A stretch of 64,000 bases of DNA from Verrucomicrobiaceae bacterium UBA1938 (GTDB lineage Bacteria; Verrucomicrobiota; Verrucomicrobiia; Verrucomicrobiales; Verrucomicrobiaceae). Positions 52,578 to 61,376 of this stretch are shown in pieces. Numbering within the stretch: the first letter of the stretch is position 1; the number at the start of each line of letters is the position of its first letter. The notes under the pieces are model-generated. The model did not search any database. It was not told the DNA's origin and saw only the letters and a list, made by a program, of their open reading frames with translations. The stretch covers positions 255,935-319,934 of the forward strand of contig DDFC01000042.1 of assembly GCA_002336895.1 (NCBI GenBank). Reading direction: 5' to 3'. The translations under genes were made by a program, and so were the position numbers.

Positions 52578-54341
52578 CTATTTGCGCTGGCGCAGGCCCA
52601 CATAGGCAAGCACGACACCCACGAGCAGATGCACACCGAGCATGATCATGGCGATGTTCGGCGCGGCGAACCAGGTGCGTGTGAGTTTGTCGATGGGGGA
52701 GAAGAATGCGGTCTTCTCCATGGAGTCGATGATACCGGACCAGCCGTAGTGCGCGGTCACAAAGGGATGCACGATGTGCCCCAGAACCTGTGGCAGGCCG
52801 AGCAGGCCGCCGCAGAGGAGCACATTGGCAAAGAGCACGGTGAGGGAGATGCTGTGGGCGCTTTCCTTGCTGCTGGCGCTGGCGGAGATGCCCAGGCAGA
52901 TGGAGGCAAAGGCAGCGCCAGAGAGTGCAGGCAGCAGCAGCTTGGGAAGGCCGCTTCCAGGCAGGCCGCCGGAGACAATGTCGAGAAACATCTCCATCCA
53001 GATGCTCTGGAGCAGGATGATGGGCAGCAGGAAGAGCAGGGAGCCGAGCAGCCAGGCAAAAGGGCGAACACCGCCGATGCGCTCGCGCTCATACACGGCA
53101 CGCCGCTCGGAGATCTCCCGTGCACCGAGACGCAGGGCCATGAAGAGCACCAGCAGGATCTGGATGAGCACGATCATGGAGGCGGTGTGGGAGGCTGGCC
53201 AGAGCGTGTCTGCCGCAGTGGCACCGCCGCGCACTTCCTTGAGCATTTTCAGATTGGGCAGCAGCAGGAGGGCGGCGATGGCCGGGGAGCCCACCAACAG
53301 AGAGGCGTGGGTGATCCAGTCTTTGGGTGTGCGGCGCAGGAGTGACCAGCGGCGTTTCACCAGATGCTGCACCTGGCTGAAAAGGCCGGGTAGGGGAATG
53401 GTGGGGCGCGTTTCGTCCACGGTGGTTTTGCGGGACTCGGGCTCTTCGGAGCCGTCCTGCTTTTGCATGAGGATGGTGCGGTCTTCCTCACTGGGGTCCT
53501 CATCGCCGGCGGAGAGCTTTTCAGCGGCTGCACCGCCGAGCTTGAAGGCGGCGTAGTAGGCCTCGCGGTGCTTCATCCAGGAGTCTCCCCAGCGCTGGGC
53601 GGGGCGCTTGGCCAGACGGGCATAGACCTCGTCGTAGGTGGGTACGGAGAAGTAGTGGGGGACAGCGCGCGCGGGGCCGTGAAAGGCCACGTAGCCCTCG
53701 TTCATGACCACCACGGTGTCATACGCGCCGAGGTTGGCCAGGGAGTCGGTAGCGTGGATGACGATGCGGTCAGGGCGGTCTGCGGCCACCAGCTTGAGCA
53801 GCGCCTCAAATTCACGCTCGCTGCGCACGTCCAGGCCCACAGTGAAGTCATCACAAAGCACCAGCATGGGGTCTGCCACGAGGGCCAGGCCGAGCTTGAG
53901 GCGGCGGCGCTGAGGGAGTGCCAGGGAGGAGGTGCGCTCTGTAGCGATGTTTTCCAGGCCCACCGTCACCAGCACATGGGAGACGCGGGAGATCACCTCG
54001 TCCCGGGTGCTGCCAGCGCCGCGCAGCATGGCGGCGCTGGAGAGGTTTTCCCGCACGGTGAGATGTTCGATGAGGCCATCGTCTCCGGCAGGCACCCAGC
54101 CGAGCTGATTTGGGTGCAGCGGGGTCTTGAGGAAATCGTTGCCGCGCAGGGATAGGGAGCCGGCCTCGGGCTCGATGAGTCCCGCGAGGATGCGCAGCAG
54201 GGAGGTCTTGCCGCTGCCTGAAGGCCCGATCAACGCCAGTACATGGCCGCCCGGTGCGGAAAAGCTGACCTGCTCCAGCACGCGGAGCGGCTCCTTGTTC
54301 TTACCGGGAACGACATAGGAGAGATTGTTGATTTCGAGCAT
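52578..54341 (-). CDS. ABCG-type half transporter with degenerate ATPase motifs
   Basis: 587 residues from the ATG at 54339-54341. ATPase first, permease second, as in ABCG. Walker A is intact (IGPSGSGKTS), but the Q-loop reads GWVPAGDD (Ala for Gln), the signature is SLALPQRRRLKLG rather than LSGGQ/E, and Walker B is LVLCDDFTVGLD, with Asp in place of the catalytic Glu. The H-loop His is kept (VIHATDS). Six C-terminal helices are in the ABC2 pattern. It could hydrolyse ATP poorly or act with a second subunit. A charged linker (residues about 300-330) joins the halves. Substrate unknown. Confidence 0.75.
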   Translation of the reverse strand: MLEINNLSYVVPGKNKEPLRVLEQVSFSAPGGHVLALIGPSGSGKTSLLRILAGLIEPEAGSLSLRGNDFLKTPLHPNQLGWVPAGDDGLIEHLTVRENLSSAAMLRGAGSTRDEVISRVSHVLVTVGLENIATERTSSLALPQRRRLKLGLALVADPMLVLCDDFTVGLDVRSEREFEALLKLVAADRPDRIVIHATDSLANLGAYDTVVVMNEGYVAFHGPARAVPHYFSVPTYDEVYARLAKRPAQRWGDSWMKHREAYYAAFKLGGAAAEKLSAGDEDPSEEDRTILMQKQDGSEEPESRKTTVDETRPTIPLPGLFSQVQHLVKRRWSLLRRTPKDWITHASLLVGSPAIAALLLLPNLKMLKEVRGGATAADTLWPASHTASMIVLIQILLVLFMALRLGAREISERRAVYERERIGGVRPFAWLLGSLLFLLPIILLQSIWMEMFLDIVSGGLPGSGLPKLLLPALSGAAFASICLGISASASSKESAHSISLTVLFANVLLCGGLLGLPQVLGHIVHPFVTAHYGWSGIIDSMEKTAFFSPIDKLTRTWFAAPNIAMIMLGVHLLVGVVLAYVGLRQRK

Positions 54342-54432
54342 ATCCGGCGAACTAAGCCGGTCTGGTAGAAAGAGCAAAGTTCAAAATTCAGCCTTCCCTT
54401 TGCTCCCGCCCGCTTTTAATGGCTGCTTTACC

Positions 54433-56082
54433 ATGGCCACCATCCTCCAAGTCCACCCCGCTGACGACGCCATCGTGGCGCTTTCCGACCTCGCAGCGGG
54501 CACCGCGCTCTCCCTGAATGGCCGGAACTGGACGTTGCGTGAGAAGGTTCCCGCCAAGCAGAAGTTTGCCGCGCATGACTTTGCCGTGGGGGATCTGGTG
54601 ACGATGTACGGCGTCACGGTGGGCCGGGCCACGCAGCCCATCGCCGAGGGGGCGCTCATTCACACGCACAATGTGGTGCATGCCACCTCCGCCTTCAGCG
54701 GCAAGCAGCGTGAGTATGTGTGGACGCCGCCGGATGTCTCCAAGTGGCAGGGACGTAGCTTTCAGGGCTTCAAGCGCAGCGTGGGCCCCGCCGGTACGGC
54801 CAACTACTGGCTGGTGATCCCGCTCGTTTTTTGTGAGAACCGCAACCTTGCCTTCATGCGCGAGGCGCTCACCCGCAGCCTCGGCTATGGCAAGACCTCG
54901 ACGTATGAGCGCTTTGCCCAACGGCTGGTGGAGATGCATCGCGCCGGTGCCACCAAGGCGCAGATGGATGCCGCCCTGCTGGAAGAGGAAAAGTCCGCTG
55001 CTGCGGCGCGCGTTTTCAAGAACATCGACGGGGTGAAGTTTCTGGAGCACGGTCTGGGCTGCGGCGGCACGCGGCAGGATGCGCAGGCGCTGTGCCGCCT
55101 CCTCGCCGGTTACATCCACAGCTCCAACGTGGCCGGTGCCACCATCCTCAGTCTCGGCTGCCAGCATGCGCAGGTGAGCCTGCTGGAGAGCGAGATGGCT
55201 GCGCTCTATCCGAAACTGGAAAAGCCGCTGCTCATTTACGAACAGCAGAAGTGCAAATCCGAGCGCGACATGATGGCCGCGGCCATCCGCGACACCTTTG
55301 TGCATCTGGCTGCTGCCAATGAGCAGACGCGTGAGCCCTGCCCGCTGAGCGATCTCATCATGGCCGTGGAATGCGGCGGCAGTGATGGCTTCTCCGGCAT
55401 TTCGGCCAATCCTGCCATCGGCCACACGGCGGACCTGCTGGCTGCGCTGGGCGGCGCGCCAGTCCTGAGCGAATTTCCCGAACTCTGCGGCGTGGAGCAG
55501 AGCCTGAGCGACCGCTGCGTGACCGCCGCGCTGGCGGACAAGTTTGTGGGCCTCATGCGCGCCTATGAGGGTGCGGCACAGGCCTGCGGTTCCGGCTTTG
55601 ATGCCAACCCCAGCCCTGGCAACATTCGCGACGGACTGATCACCGATGGCATCAAATCCGCCGGTGCGGCCAAGAAGGGCGGCACCAGCCCCATCGTGGA
55701 CGTGCTGGACTACGCCGAGCCCATCCGCCAGCGCGGCGGCCTTACCCTTTACTGCACCCCTGGCAATGACGTGGAAAGCACCACCGCCCTGGCTGGCGGC
55801 GGCTGCAATATGATGCTCTTCACCACCGGCCTCGGCACCCCCACCGGCAACCCAGTGTGCCCCACCCTCAAAATTTCCACCAACAGCGATCTCGCGAAGC
55901 GCATGCCTGACATCATCGACTTCGATACTGGCCCCATCATCACCGGAGAAAAGACCGTGGAGCAGATGGGAGAGGAGATGCTGGAGCTGGTGATAGCGAC
56001 TGCGAGCGGAGAGTATGTGCCGAAGGCGGTGGCGCTGGGGCAGGATGACTTTCTGCCGTGGAAGAGAGGGGTGAGTTTGTGA
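54433..56082 (+). CDS. uxaA: altronate dehydratase (UxaA)
   Basis: 549 residues from the ATG at 54433. N-terminal SAF domain (VHPADDAIVALSDLAAGTALSLNG and PIAEGALIHTHNVVHATS); then EHGLGCGGTRQDAQALCRLLAGYIHSSNVAG, ECGGSDGFSGISANPAIGH, ALAGGGCNMMLFTTGLGTPTGNPVCPTLKIST near the end, with the Fe-binding Cys. It dehydrates D-altronate to 2-keto-3-deoxygluconate. That product would feed the KDG-type kinase at 46009. No uxaB or uxuA in the window. The start overlaps nothing; 91 bases divergent from the ABCG gene. Confidence 0.9.
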   Translation: MATILQVHPADDAIVALSDLAAGTALSLNGRNWTLREKVPAKQKFAAHDFAVGDLVTMYGVTVGRATQPIAEGALIHTHNVVHATSAFSGKQREYVWTPPDVSKWQGRSFQGFKRSVGPAGTANYWLVIPLVFCENRNLAFMREALTRSLGYGKTSTYERFAQRLVEMHRAGATKAQMDAALLEEEKSAAAARVFKNIDGVKFLEHGLGCGGTRQDAQALCRLLAGYIHSSNVAGATILSLGCQHAQVSLLESEMAALYPKLEKPLLIYEQQKCKSERDMMAAAIRDTFVHLAAANEQTREPCPLSDLIMAVECGGSDGFSGISANPAIGHTADLLAALGGAPVLSEFPELCGVEQSLSDRCVTAALADKFVGLMRAYEGAAQACGSGFDANPSPGNIRDGLITDGIKSAGAAKKGGTSPIVDVLDYAEPIRQRGGLTLYCTPGNDVESTTALAGGGCNMMLFTTGLGTPTGNPVCPTLKISTNSDLAKRMPDIIDFDTGPIITGEKTVEQMGEEMLELVIATASGEYVPKAVALGQDDFLPWKRGVSL

Positions 56083-56100
56083 GTGCCTGCTCAAAGTAGC

Positions 56101-56118
56101 ACGGGCAATCTTGCCCGT
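56101..56118. repeat. GC hairpin of a dispersed type
   Basis: ACGGGCA-ATCT-TGCCCGT, 7 bp stem, preceded by AGTAGC. Similar CACGGGCA-type hairpins are familiar from other Verrucomicrobia and Planctomycetes. May serve as the uxaA terminator. Confidence 0.4.
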
Positions 56119-56219
56119 CGATTCCAGCATTCCGCCACGTATCCCCCATCAGCCGCCCCCTTCCGTAGCCATTTTCGTCAGAGAATGGTTCGATGGTGAC
56201 TGATGTAGTGGGAAAGTGG

Positions 56220-56567
56220 TCATGCTTCGTCAGCATGAAACCTCTCTTCAGGAACACATGCGCCTCGAATGGCAATCACTCCAGGGGCTTGTTCCGGGGC
56301 GGTCAAAAAGGAGTCCACAATCACATCAGCGTACCGACGTTTCCTGAGAACCAGACGTGCCTCGATCCAGGCATCAGGGCCGACGACTGCATCCTCAGGG
56401 CTTCGCCAAGACAGACGATACTCGTGCCAAAACTGAGATGTCTCGTCCCAGCGGACGTGCTCCAGTTCACCAAGAGTCCGGCTGTCTCGTTCGATCAGCC
56501 AGCCAAAAAGGCGTCCGAAATCAGACTCCTCCGCAGCGTTGCTCTTGCTCCTGATTTTCCTACGCAT
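56220..56567 (-). CDS. hypothetical protein
   Basis: 115 residues from the ATG at 56565-56567 (MRRKIRSKSN); an in-frame start at 56591 adds 8 residues. Basic N-terminus, then acidic and aromatic-rich middle (WDETSQFWHEYRLSWRSPEDAV) and YADVIVDSFLTAPEQAPGVIAIRG. No signal or membrane segment. No family recognised. Slightly lower GC than neighbours; lies in a stretch of small accessory genes beside a solitary REP. Confidence 0.5.
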   Translation of the reverse strand: MRRKIRSKSNAAEESDFGRLFGWLIERDSRTLGELEHVRWDETSQFWHEYRLSWRSPEDAVVGPDAWIEARLVLRKRRYADVIVDSFLTAPEQAPGVIAIRGACVPEERFHADEA

Positions 56568-56662
56568 GGACAAGAGGGGTGACTTGAACATAGCATGGTT
56601 TGAATACTCTCAACGGCTTCCGCGTGCGATCAGAAGCATGGCTTTCTCCCGTCCACAGCTGT

Positions 56663-56686
56663 GTGGTCCGCACATTCCATGTGCGG
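56663..56686. repeat. solitary REP (variant loop)
   Basis: GTGGTCCGCACATTCCATGT then GCGG: GTGG foot, perfect stem CCGCACA / TGTGCGG, loop TTCCA. Same variant as 42103. Confidence 0.75.
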
Positions 56687-56739
56687 TTTCTGGCTGCCGA
56701 AAACTGCCCAGCACGTGTCAAAATATCGACTGAACCGCT

Positions 56740-57285
56740 TCAATCATCTGTGACCTCTTGAATCGCAGCTTGGTATGCAGCCCAGCATTTTGGGTAAGCT
56801 TGCTCCATTGCGTCGTCATCGTCGAAATCGTCGGGTGCTTCTGCGTCTTCTAGTTGATCCACTGCCTCGAGGGTGATCTCGTCCAACTTGAAATCTGTGT
56901 CATCAATCGAGTGACCGATTCGTTTGGCAGCGTCGTACGCATGCCGAAGAAAATCGAGATCCTCACCATATCCAAAATCAGCCAGGTCATCCGCGCTTTT
57001 TGCCACGGATGAATATACATGGCTTCCTCTGGAGATAAGCCATCCCACAAAGTCATAAAAACCGTCATCGCTGCAGCCGCCGTTCATCAAGTAGGCGGCA
57101 CCCCACAGCCGGTCGGTGTGCGCCACCTCGTGGGCTTTCTCAACCCAGCGCTGAAACGAACATATCTCCTCGATGGGAAGAGTGACCAGATGTTCTTCTA
57201 TGGCACGCGTGTCTATTTCTCCGCGATTGGAAGACTGCGGACGTGCATTATCGTCAATAATTCTCCAAAATTCGATTTCGGTCAT
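56740..57285 (-). CDS. DUF4240 protein
   Basis: 181 residues from the ATG at 57283-57285 (MTEIEFWRIIDDNAR). Matches the DUF4240 pattern: FWRIID at the start, LWGAAYLMNGGCSDDGFYDFVGWLISRGSHVY in the centre, and an acidic tail (AEAPDDFDDDDAMEQAYPKCW). The family is often found near polymorphic-toxin immunity genes or in accessory regions, and its function is unknown. Codon use is less GC-rich than the core genes, which fits lateral gain. Confidence 0.75.
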   Translation of the reverse strand: MTEIEFWRIIDDNARPQSSNRGEIDTRAIEEHLVTLPIEEICSFQRWVEKAHEVAHTDRLWGAAYLMNGGCSDDGFYDFVGWLISRGSHVYSSVAKSADDLADFGYGEDLDFLRHAYDAAKRIGHSIDDTDFKLDEITLEAVDQLEDAEAPDDFDDDDAMEQAYPKCWAAYQAAIQEVTDD

Positions 57286-57436
57286 GGGTTCAAGAGATGG
57301 ATGCTTCAATAATGTGGGATGATTGGTCTATGCAAATAGCTTTGCAAATCGCTCATAGCGATTGGTTAGGTCATGTCGGTTGAGTCAGTCACTTTGCGAG
57401 GGCGTTTATGGATGACCATGACAGAATGCCTCACCC

Positions 57437-57802
57437 TTACGTCTCTGAATGCAGCGCGATGCAGTTCCCTTCAGAATCCAGCACCTCTGCGCGGAACCCA
57501 TATTCACCGATCGAGTGCACATCGGTCTGCACGGTGCCGCCGTTTGCGCGCACGGCGGCCACGGCTTCCTTCAGGCGGCCATTGACGTCGAAGTAGATCA
57601 TGATGCCGTCGGCGGAGGGGTTGAAGTCTTTGACCACCACGATGCAGCCGTGCTGAGCGCCGTCTGCGGTGGGCAGCATGGCGGTGGGGACGCCGCCGAA
57701 GTTTTCCTCCTTGAGCACACGGCCCAGCACGGCGGAGTAGAAACGAATGGCACGTGCGAGGTCGGTGGCGGGGATGTCGAACCAGACGAGATTGGGCTTC
57801 AT
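57437..57802 (-). CDS. VOC (glyoxalase/bleomycin resistance) family protein
   Basis: 121 residues from the ATG at 57800-57802; the longer upstream frame is antisense to the PL6 gene. KPNLVWFDIPATDLARAIRFYSAVLGRVL is the first beta-alpha-beta unit, and IMIYFDVNGRLKEAVAAVRANGGTVQTDVH with GEYGFRAEVLDSEGNCIALHS is the second. Two half-domains form one metal-binding module. Possible roles include dioxygenase-like or resistance functions; the substrate is unknown. Divergent from the PL6 lyase gene. Confidence 0.85.
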   Translation of the reverse strand: MKPNLVWFDIPATDLARAIRFYSAVLGRVLKEENFGGVPTAMLPTADGAQHGCIVVVKDFNPSADGIMIYFDVNGRLKEAVAAVRANGGTVQTDVHSIGEYGFRAEVLDSEGNCIALHSET

Positions 57803-57911
57803 GAGCGGGAGGATGTCAGGCCTCCTGGCAGAAAGCAAATGGCATGCTTGTGACATGCGAGTGGAAATCAAGCTTGCCGCCGGGTGGGGGGACATCCTTA
57901 ATCCGGTCACC

Positions 57912-59132
57912 ATGCGACGCGTCCTTCTCACCTTTATTTTCTCTTTCCCAGTTCTTGCCCGCGACATCCCTGTGGCCGATGACGCTGCCTTCGATGCTGC
58001 CGCCAAGTCGGTGCAGGCTGGGGATACGCTGATTTTAAAAGATGGCACCTGGGCGCATGCGCGGCTGAAGATGGCTGCTGAAGGCACGGCGCAAAAGCCG
58101 GTGACGATCAAGGCGCAGACTCCCGGCAAAGTGGTGTTTACCGGGGACTCGCGTCTCTCCGTCGGCGGCGCTCATATCATCGTGGACGGTTTCTGCTTCC
58201 AGAATCCCACAGGTGAGCAGGTCATTGAGCTGCGCAAGGACTCCAAGCTGCTGGCCACAGACTCCCGCATCACCAACTGTGCGGTGACCAATGATGCTGA
58301 GCCTGCCTCTAAAAAATCCGGCCAGTTCCTTTCCATCTACGGTGCACGGAACCGCGTGGACCACTGCTATCTCGCGGGCAAGACCACTGAAGGCACCACG
58401 ATGGTGGTGTGGCTCTCCAACGAGGCGAAGGATCAGGGTAAGCATCAGATCGATCACAATCACTTCGGGCCTAGGCCAAAGCTGGGCAAAAACGGTGGCG
58501 AGACGATCCGCCTGGGCGACAGCAAGACCTCCATGCAAACCGCCGCCTGTGTGGTGGAGCACAACCTCTTTGAAAAATGCGATGGCGAGGCCGAGTGCAT
58601 CTCCAACAAGTCCTGCGGAAACCTGTACCGCTACAACACCTTCAAGGCTGTCTCCGGCACGCTGACTCTGCGCCATGGCAATGGCTGCACAGTTGAGAAG
58701 AACGCCTTCCTCGGCGACAAGGCCAAGGGTAGTGGTGGCGTGCGCGTGATCGGAGAGGATCATGTGGTCACGGGAAACTACTTTGAAAATCTCAGCGGTG
58801 ACCATGAGCGCAGCGCCATGTGCTTTATGCTGGGCATCCCCGACTCCGTGCCAAACGGCTACTTTCAGGTGAAACGAGCGAAGGTGACGGGCAACACCTT
58901 TGTGAACTGCGAGCACAACATCCTCATCGGCCAGAGCGGGGACAAGAAAGCCGTGCTGCCACCTGTGGAGTCGGAAATCATCGGCAACACGATTCAGACG
59001 GCAAAGGGCGAGGCCTTTGACATCCAGTGCGCTGTGGATGGCGTAACGATGAAGGACAATCTCACAGGAAAAAAGGTGGCAAAGTCCGGGCGGCCGTTTC
59101 AGGCTGAAGCCGCAGGCCCGGCATGGAAGTAG
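57912..59132 (+). CDS. polysaccharide lyase family 6 (alginate/chondroitin lyase-like)
   Basis: 406 residues from the ATG at 57912, which gives a short signal peptide (VLLTFIFSFPVLA). The mature part is a right-handed beta-helix. The catalytic pair of PL6 is present: Lys233 in ECISNKSCGNLYRYN and Arg254 in GTLTLRHGNGC, 21 residues apart, the same spacing as Lys250/Arg271 of chondroitinase B. GGETIRLGDSKTS holds calcium-region residues. It cleaves uronic-acid polysaccharides by beta-elimination; alginate or dermatan sulfate are known PL6 substrates. Links with UxaA and KDG kinase in the same window. Confidence 0.85.
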   Translation: MRRVLLTFIFSFPVLARDIPVADDAAFDAAAKSVQAGDTLILKDGTWAHARLKMAAEGTAQKPVTIKAQTPGKVVFTGDSRLSVGGAHIIVDGFCFQNPTGEQVIELRKDSKLLATDSRITNCAVTNDAEPASKKSGQFLSIYGARNRVDHCYLAGKTTEGTTMVVWLSNEAKDQGKHQIDHNHFGPRPKLGKNGGETIRLGDSKTSMQTAACVVEHNLFEKCDGEAECISNKSCGNLYRYNTFKAVSGTLTLRHGNGCTVEKNAFLGDKAKGSGGVRVIGEDHVVTGNYFENLSGDHERSAMCFMLGIPDSVPNGYFQVKRAKVTGNTFVNCEHNILIGQSGDKKAVLPPVESEIIGNTIQTAKGEAFDIQCAVDGVTMKDNLTGKKVAKSGRPFQAEAAGPAWK

Positions 59133-59182
59133 CTGCGTGCGGCTGCTGACGGTCTAGATTTCAATTTTTGCCACTCTTTCTC

Positions 59183-59557
59183 ATGCGTACCAATGTTCTC
59201 GGCACTCCGCTCACCTGCTGCTGTCGCAAACCCATGACTGGGTTCTACCGCGATGGCTACTGCCGCACTGGGCCGGGAGATGTGGGGCTGCACACGGTGT
59301 GCATCGAGGCGACGGCGCAGTTTCTGCATTTTTCCATGATGCGCGGCAATGACCTGAGCACACCTGCGCCGGAGTGGGACTTTCCGGGGCTGAAACCCGG
59401 CGACCGCTGGTGCCTGTGTGTCTCGCGCTGGGCGGAAGCCTTTGCTGCCGGTGTGGCTCCGCCGGTATGCCTTTCCGCCACCCATGAGTCCGCCCTGGAG
59501 TGGGTGGATCTGGAGGATCTGCGTGCGCATGCGCTGGATGATCCGGGGCCGGAATGA
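59183..59557 (+). CDS. DUF2237 protein
   Basis: 124 residues from the ATG at 59183 (MRTNVLGTPL). Matches the DUF2237 pattern almost in full: NVLGTPLTCCCRKPMTGFYR, TGPGDVGLHTVCIEATAQFL, FSMMRGNDLSTPAPEW, FPGLKPGDRWCLCVSRWAEA, APPVCLSATHESAL. Several conserved Cys suggest a metal or cluster site, though none is proven. Function unknown. It is 50 bases after the PL6 gene and could be in its transcript; it converges with uvrC. Confidence 0.85.
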   Translation: MRTNVLGTPLTCCCRKPMTGFYRDGYCRTGPGDVGLHTVCIEATAQFLHFSMMRGNDLSTPAPEWDFPGLKPGDRWCLCVSRWAEAFAAGVAPPVCLSATHESALEWVDLEDLRAHALDDPGPE

Positions 59558-59579
59558 CGAACGGTGGGCGGATGCGCGT

Positions 59580-61202
59580 TCAGCGGCTGGCCAGGAAATC
59601 AACCACCTGCTGTGCCAGCGTTTTACTGATGCCGGGGACTTCGGCGATCTGCTCTGGGGTTGCTTTGCGCAGGCGGGCCACGGAGCCGAAGGCCTTGAGC
59701 AGGGCGGCCTTGCGCGTTTTGCTGATGCCGGGGCAGTCATCCAGGATGCTCTCGGCCACACGGCGACCCAGCAGCAACTGGTGGTAGCCATTGGCCCAGC
59801 GGTGGGCCTCATCGCGGATGCGCTGCAGCAGCTTCAGCGCGCCGCGTTCGTGCGGAATGATGACAGGATGTGATTCGCCGGGGCGGTAAACTTCCTCATT
59901 TTCCTTGGCCAGGCCGATGATGGGCAGCTCGTGCAGGCCCAGCTTTTGCAGCTCCGCCACAGCCATGCCGAGCTGGCCTTTGCCACCGTCCACGATGACG
60001 AGATCTGGCAGGCGGATGAATGGCTGCTGGCGGGCGGCGGATTCTGAATCGGTGCTGTCGCCCTCTTCCACGAAGCCTTCGTTATTCTCCAGACGGCGCA
60101 TGGCCTCCAGCGGCGACTCCTGGGAGAAGTCCGCATCTGTGCCGGCGGCCTTCCGTCCCATGAGGAGGATCCGGGAGAATCGACGGCGGATGACCTCCGC
60201 CATGCTGATGAAGTCATTCTGCCCGGAGACGGCCTTGATGCGGTAGCGGCGGTAGTTGGAGTTGTCCGGCACGCCGTTTTTAAAGCGCACCATGCTGGCC
60301 ACGCAGTGGGCGGTGCCGATGTTGGCAATGTCAAAGCATTCCATGACGAGCGGCGCCTTGTCCAGGTGAAGCAGCTCCTTGAGCTCCTGCACATCTGCCA
60401 TGGGATCGATGGTGCGCACGACTCGCGAGCGTGCGCCGCGCTCAAAGGTGCGCGAGGGGATGAGTGTCTTCTTGAAGTCCTCGATCATGTCCCGCAGTTC
60501 GGCGGCTTTTTCAAAGTCCAGCCGGGCGGCGGCATGCTGCATCTCGCCCTCCAGCGCCGTGACGAGGTCCTTGGATTTGCCATCGAGGAACTCGCAGGCC
60601 TGTTCCACGCGCTTTTTATAGTCCTCCAGAGTTATGCGCAGGATGCAGGGAGCGGAGCAGTTTTTGATGATATCGTTGGAGCAGTGCTTGTAGTCCGCCT
60701 CTCCGGGCTTCAGCGGGCGGCAGACGCGGAGGCCGAATTTTTTATTGAGCCAGTTCAGCGTGGTGCGCAGGGCCAGACCGTGAGGGAAGGGGCCAAAGTA
60801 GCGTGCTCCATCGTCTTTCTTGAGCCGGGTGGTGGAGAGGCGCGGGATGGCATCGCCGAAATGCACACGCACCATGAAGTAGCGTTTGTCATCCCGGAAG
60901 CTCACGTTGTAGCGCGGGCGGAATTCCTTGATGAGCCGGCCTTCCAGAACGAGTGCCTCGGTGTCGTTGCGCACCTGGTGGAGGTCAAAGTCCCAGATGC
61001 TGGCGATGAGGGCGCGTGTCTTGCGGTCTGCGAGCTTGGAGCGTGCCGGGGTGAAGTAATTGGCCAGGCGTTTGCGCAGATCCCGCGCCTTGCCCACATA
61101 GATGACGGTGCCCAGGCGGTCGCGCATGATGTAAACGCCGGGCACGTGGGGGACGTCGCGCAGTTTGGCGATGAGATCAGGCTTCTGGCGGGGGGCGGAC
61201 AT
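59580..61202 (-). CDS. uvrC: excinuclease ABC subunit C (UvrC)
   Basis: 540 residues from the ATG at 61200-61202 (a little shorter than the 590-610 usual). GIY-YIG domain near 20-55 (VPGVYIMRDRLGTVIYVGKARDLRKRLANYF), UVR domain near 190-230 (EMQHAAARLDFEKAAELRDM), RNase H-like domain (MECFDIANIGTAHCVASMV, DLVIVDGGKGQLGMA, RDEAHRWANGYHQL), and C-terminal HhH pair (ILDDCPGISKTRKAALLKAF, ATPEQIAEVPGISKTLAQ). It makes both incisions in nucleotide excision repair with UvrA and UvrB, which are not in the window. Confidence 0.93.
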   Translation of the reverse strand: MSAPRQKPDLIAKLRDVPHVPGVYIMRDRLGTVIYVGKARDLRKRLANYFTPARSKLADRKTRALIASIWDFDLHQVRNDTEALVLEGRLIKEFRPRYNVSFRDDKRYFMVRVHFGDAIPRLSTTRLKKDDGARYFGPFPHGLALRTTLNWLNKKFGLRVCRPLKPGEADYKHCSNDIIKNCSAPCILRITLEDYKKRVEQACEFLDGKSKDLVTALEGEMQHAAARLDFEKAAELRDMIEDFKKTLIPSRTFERGARSRVVRTIDPMADVQELKELLHLDKAPLVMECFDIANIGTAHCVASMVRFKNGVPDNSNYRRYRIKAVSGQNDFISMAEVIRRRFSRILLMGRKAAGTDADFSQESPLEAMRRLENNEGFVEEGDSTDSESAARQQPFIRLPDLVIVDGGKGQLGMAVAELQKLGLHELPIIGLAKENEEVYRPGESHPVIIPHERGALKLLQRIRDEAHRWANGYHQLLLGRRVAESILDDCPGISKTRKAALLKAFGSVARLRKATPEQIAEVPGISKTLAQQVVDFLASR

Positions 61203-61376
61203 GTAGGAATGATGAACGGATGCTGATGGCGTGGGGATGGAGGACTGAAAGCTGAGAATTGGAACCTGGGAACTGAAAATTGATATGATGAGGTCTGACG
61301 TACTGCGTGACCTTCCCGCCCGGCAAGCCCTTGCTGCAAATCGACTCCTCATCTGCGCATACGCCTTCTGCAGCCT

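Noticed and set aside
54388..56130. 580-residue - strand frame across uxaA
   Set aside because: Antisense; uxaA has its diagnostic motifs.
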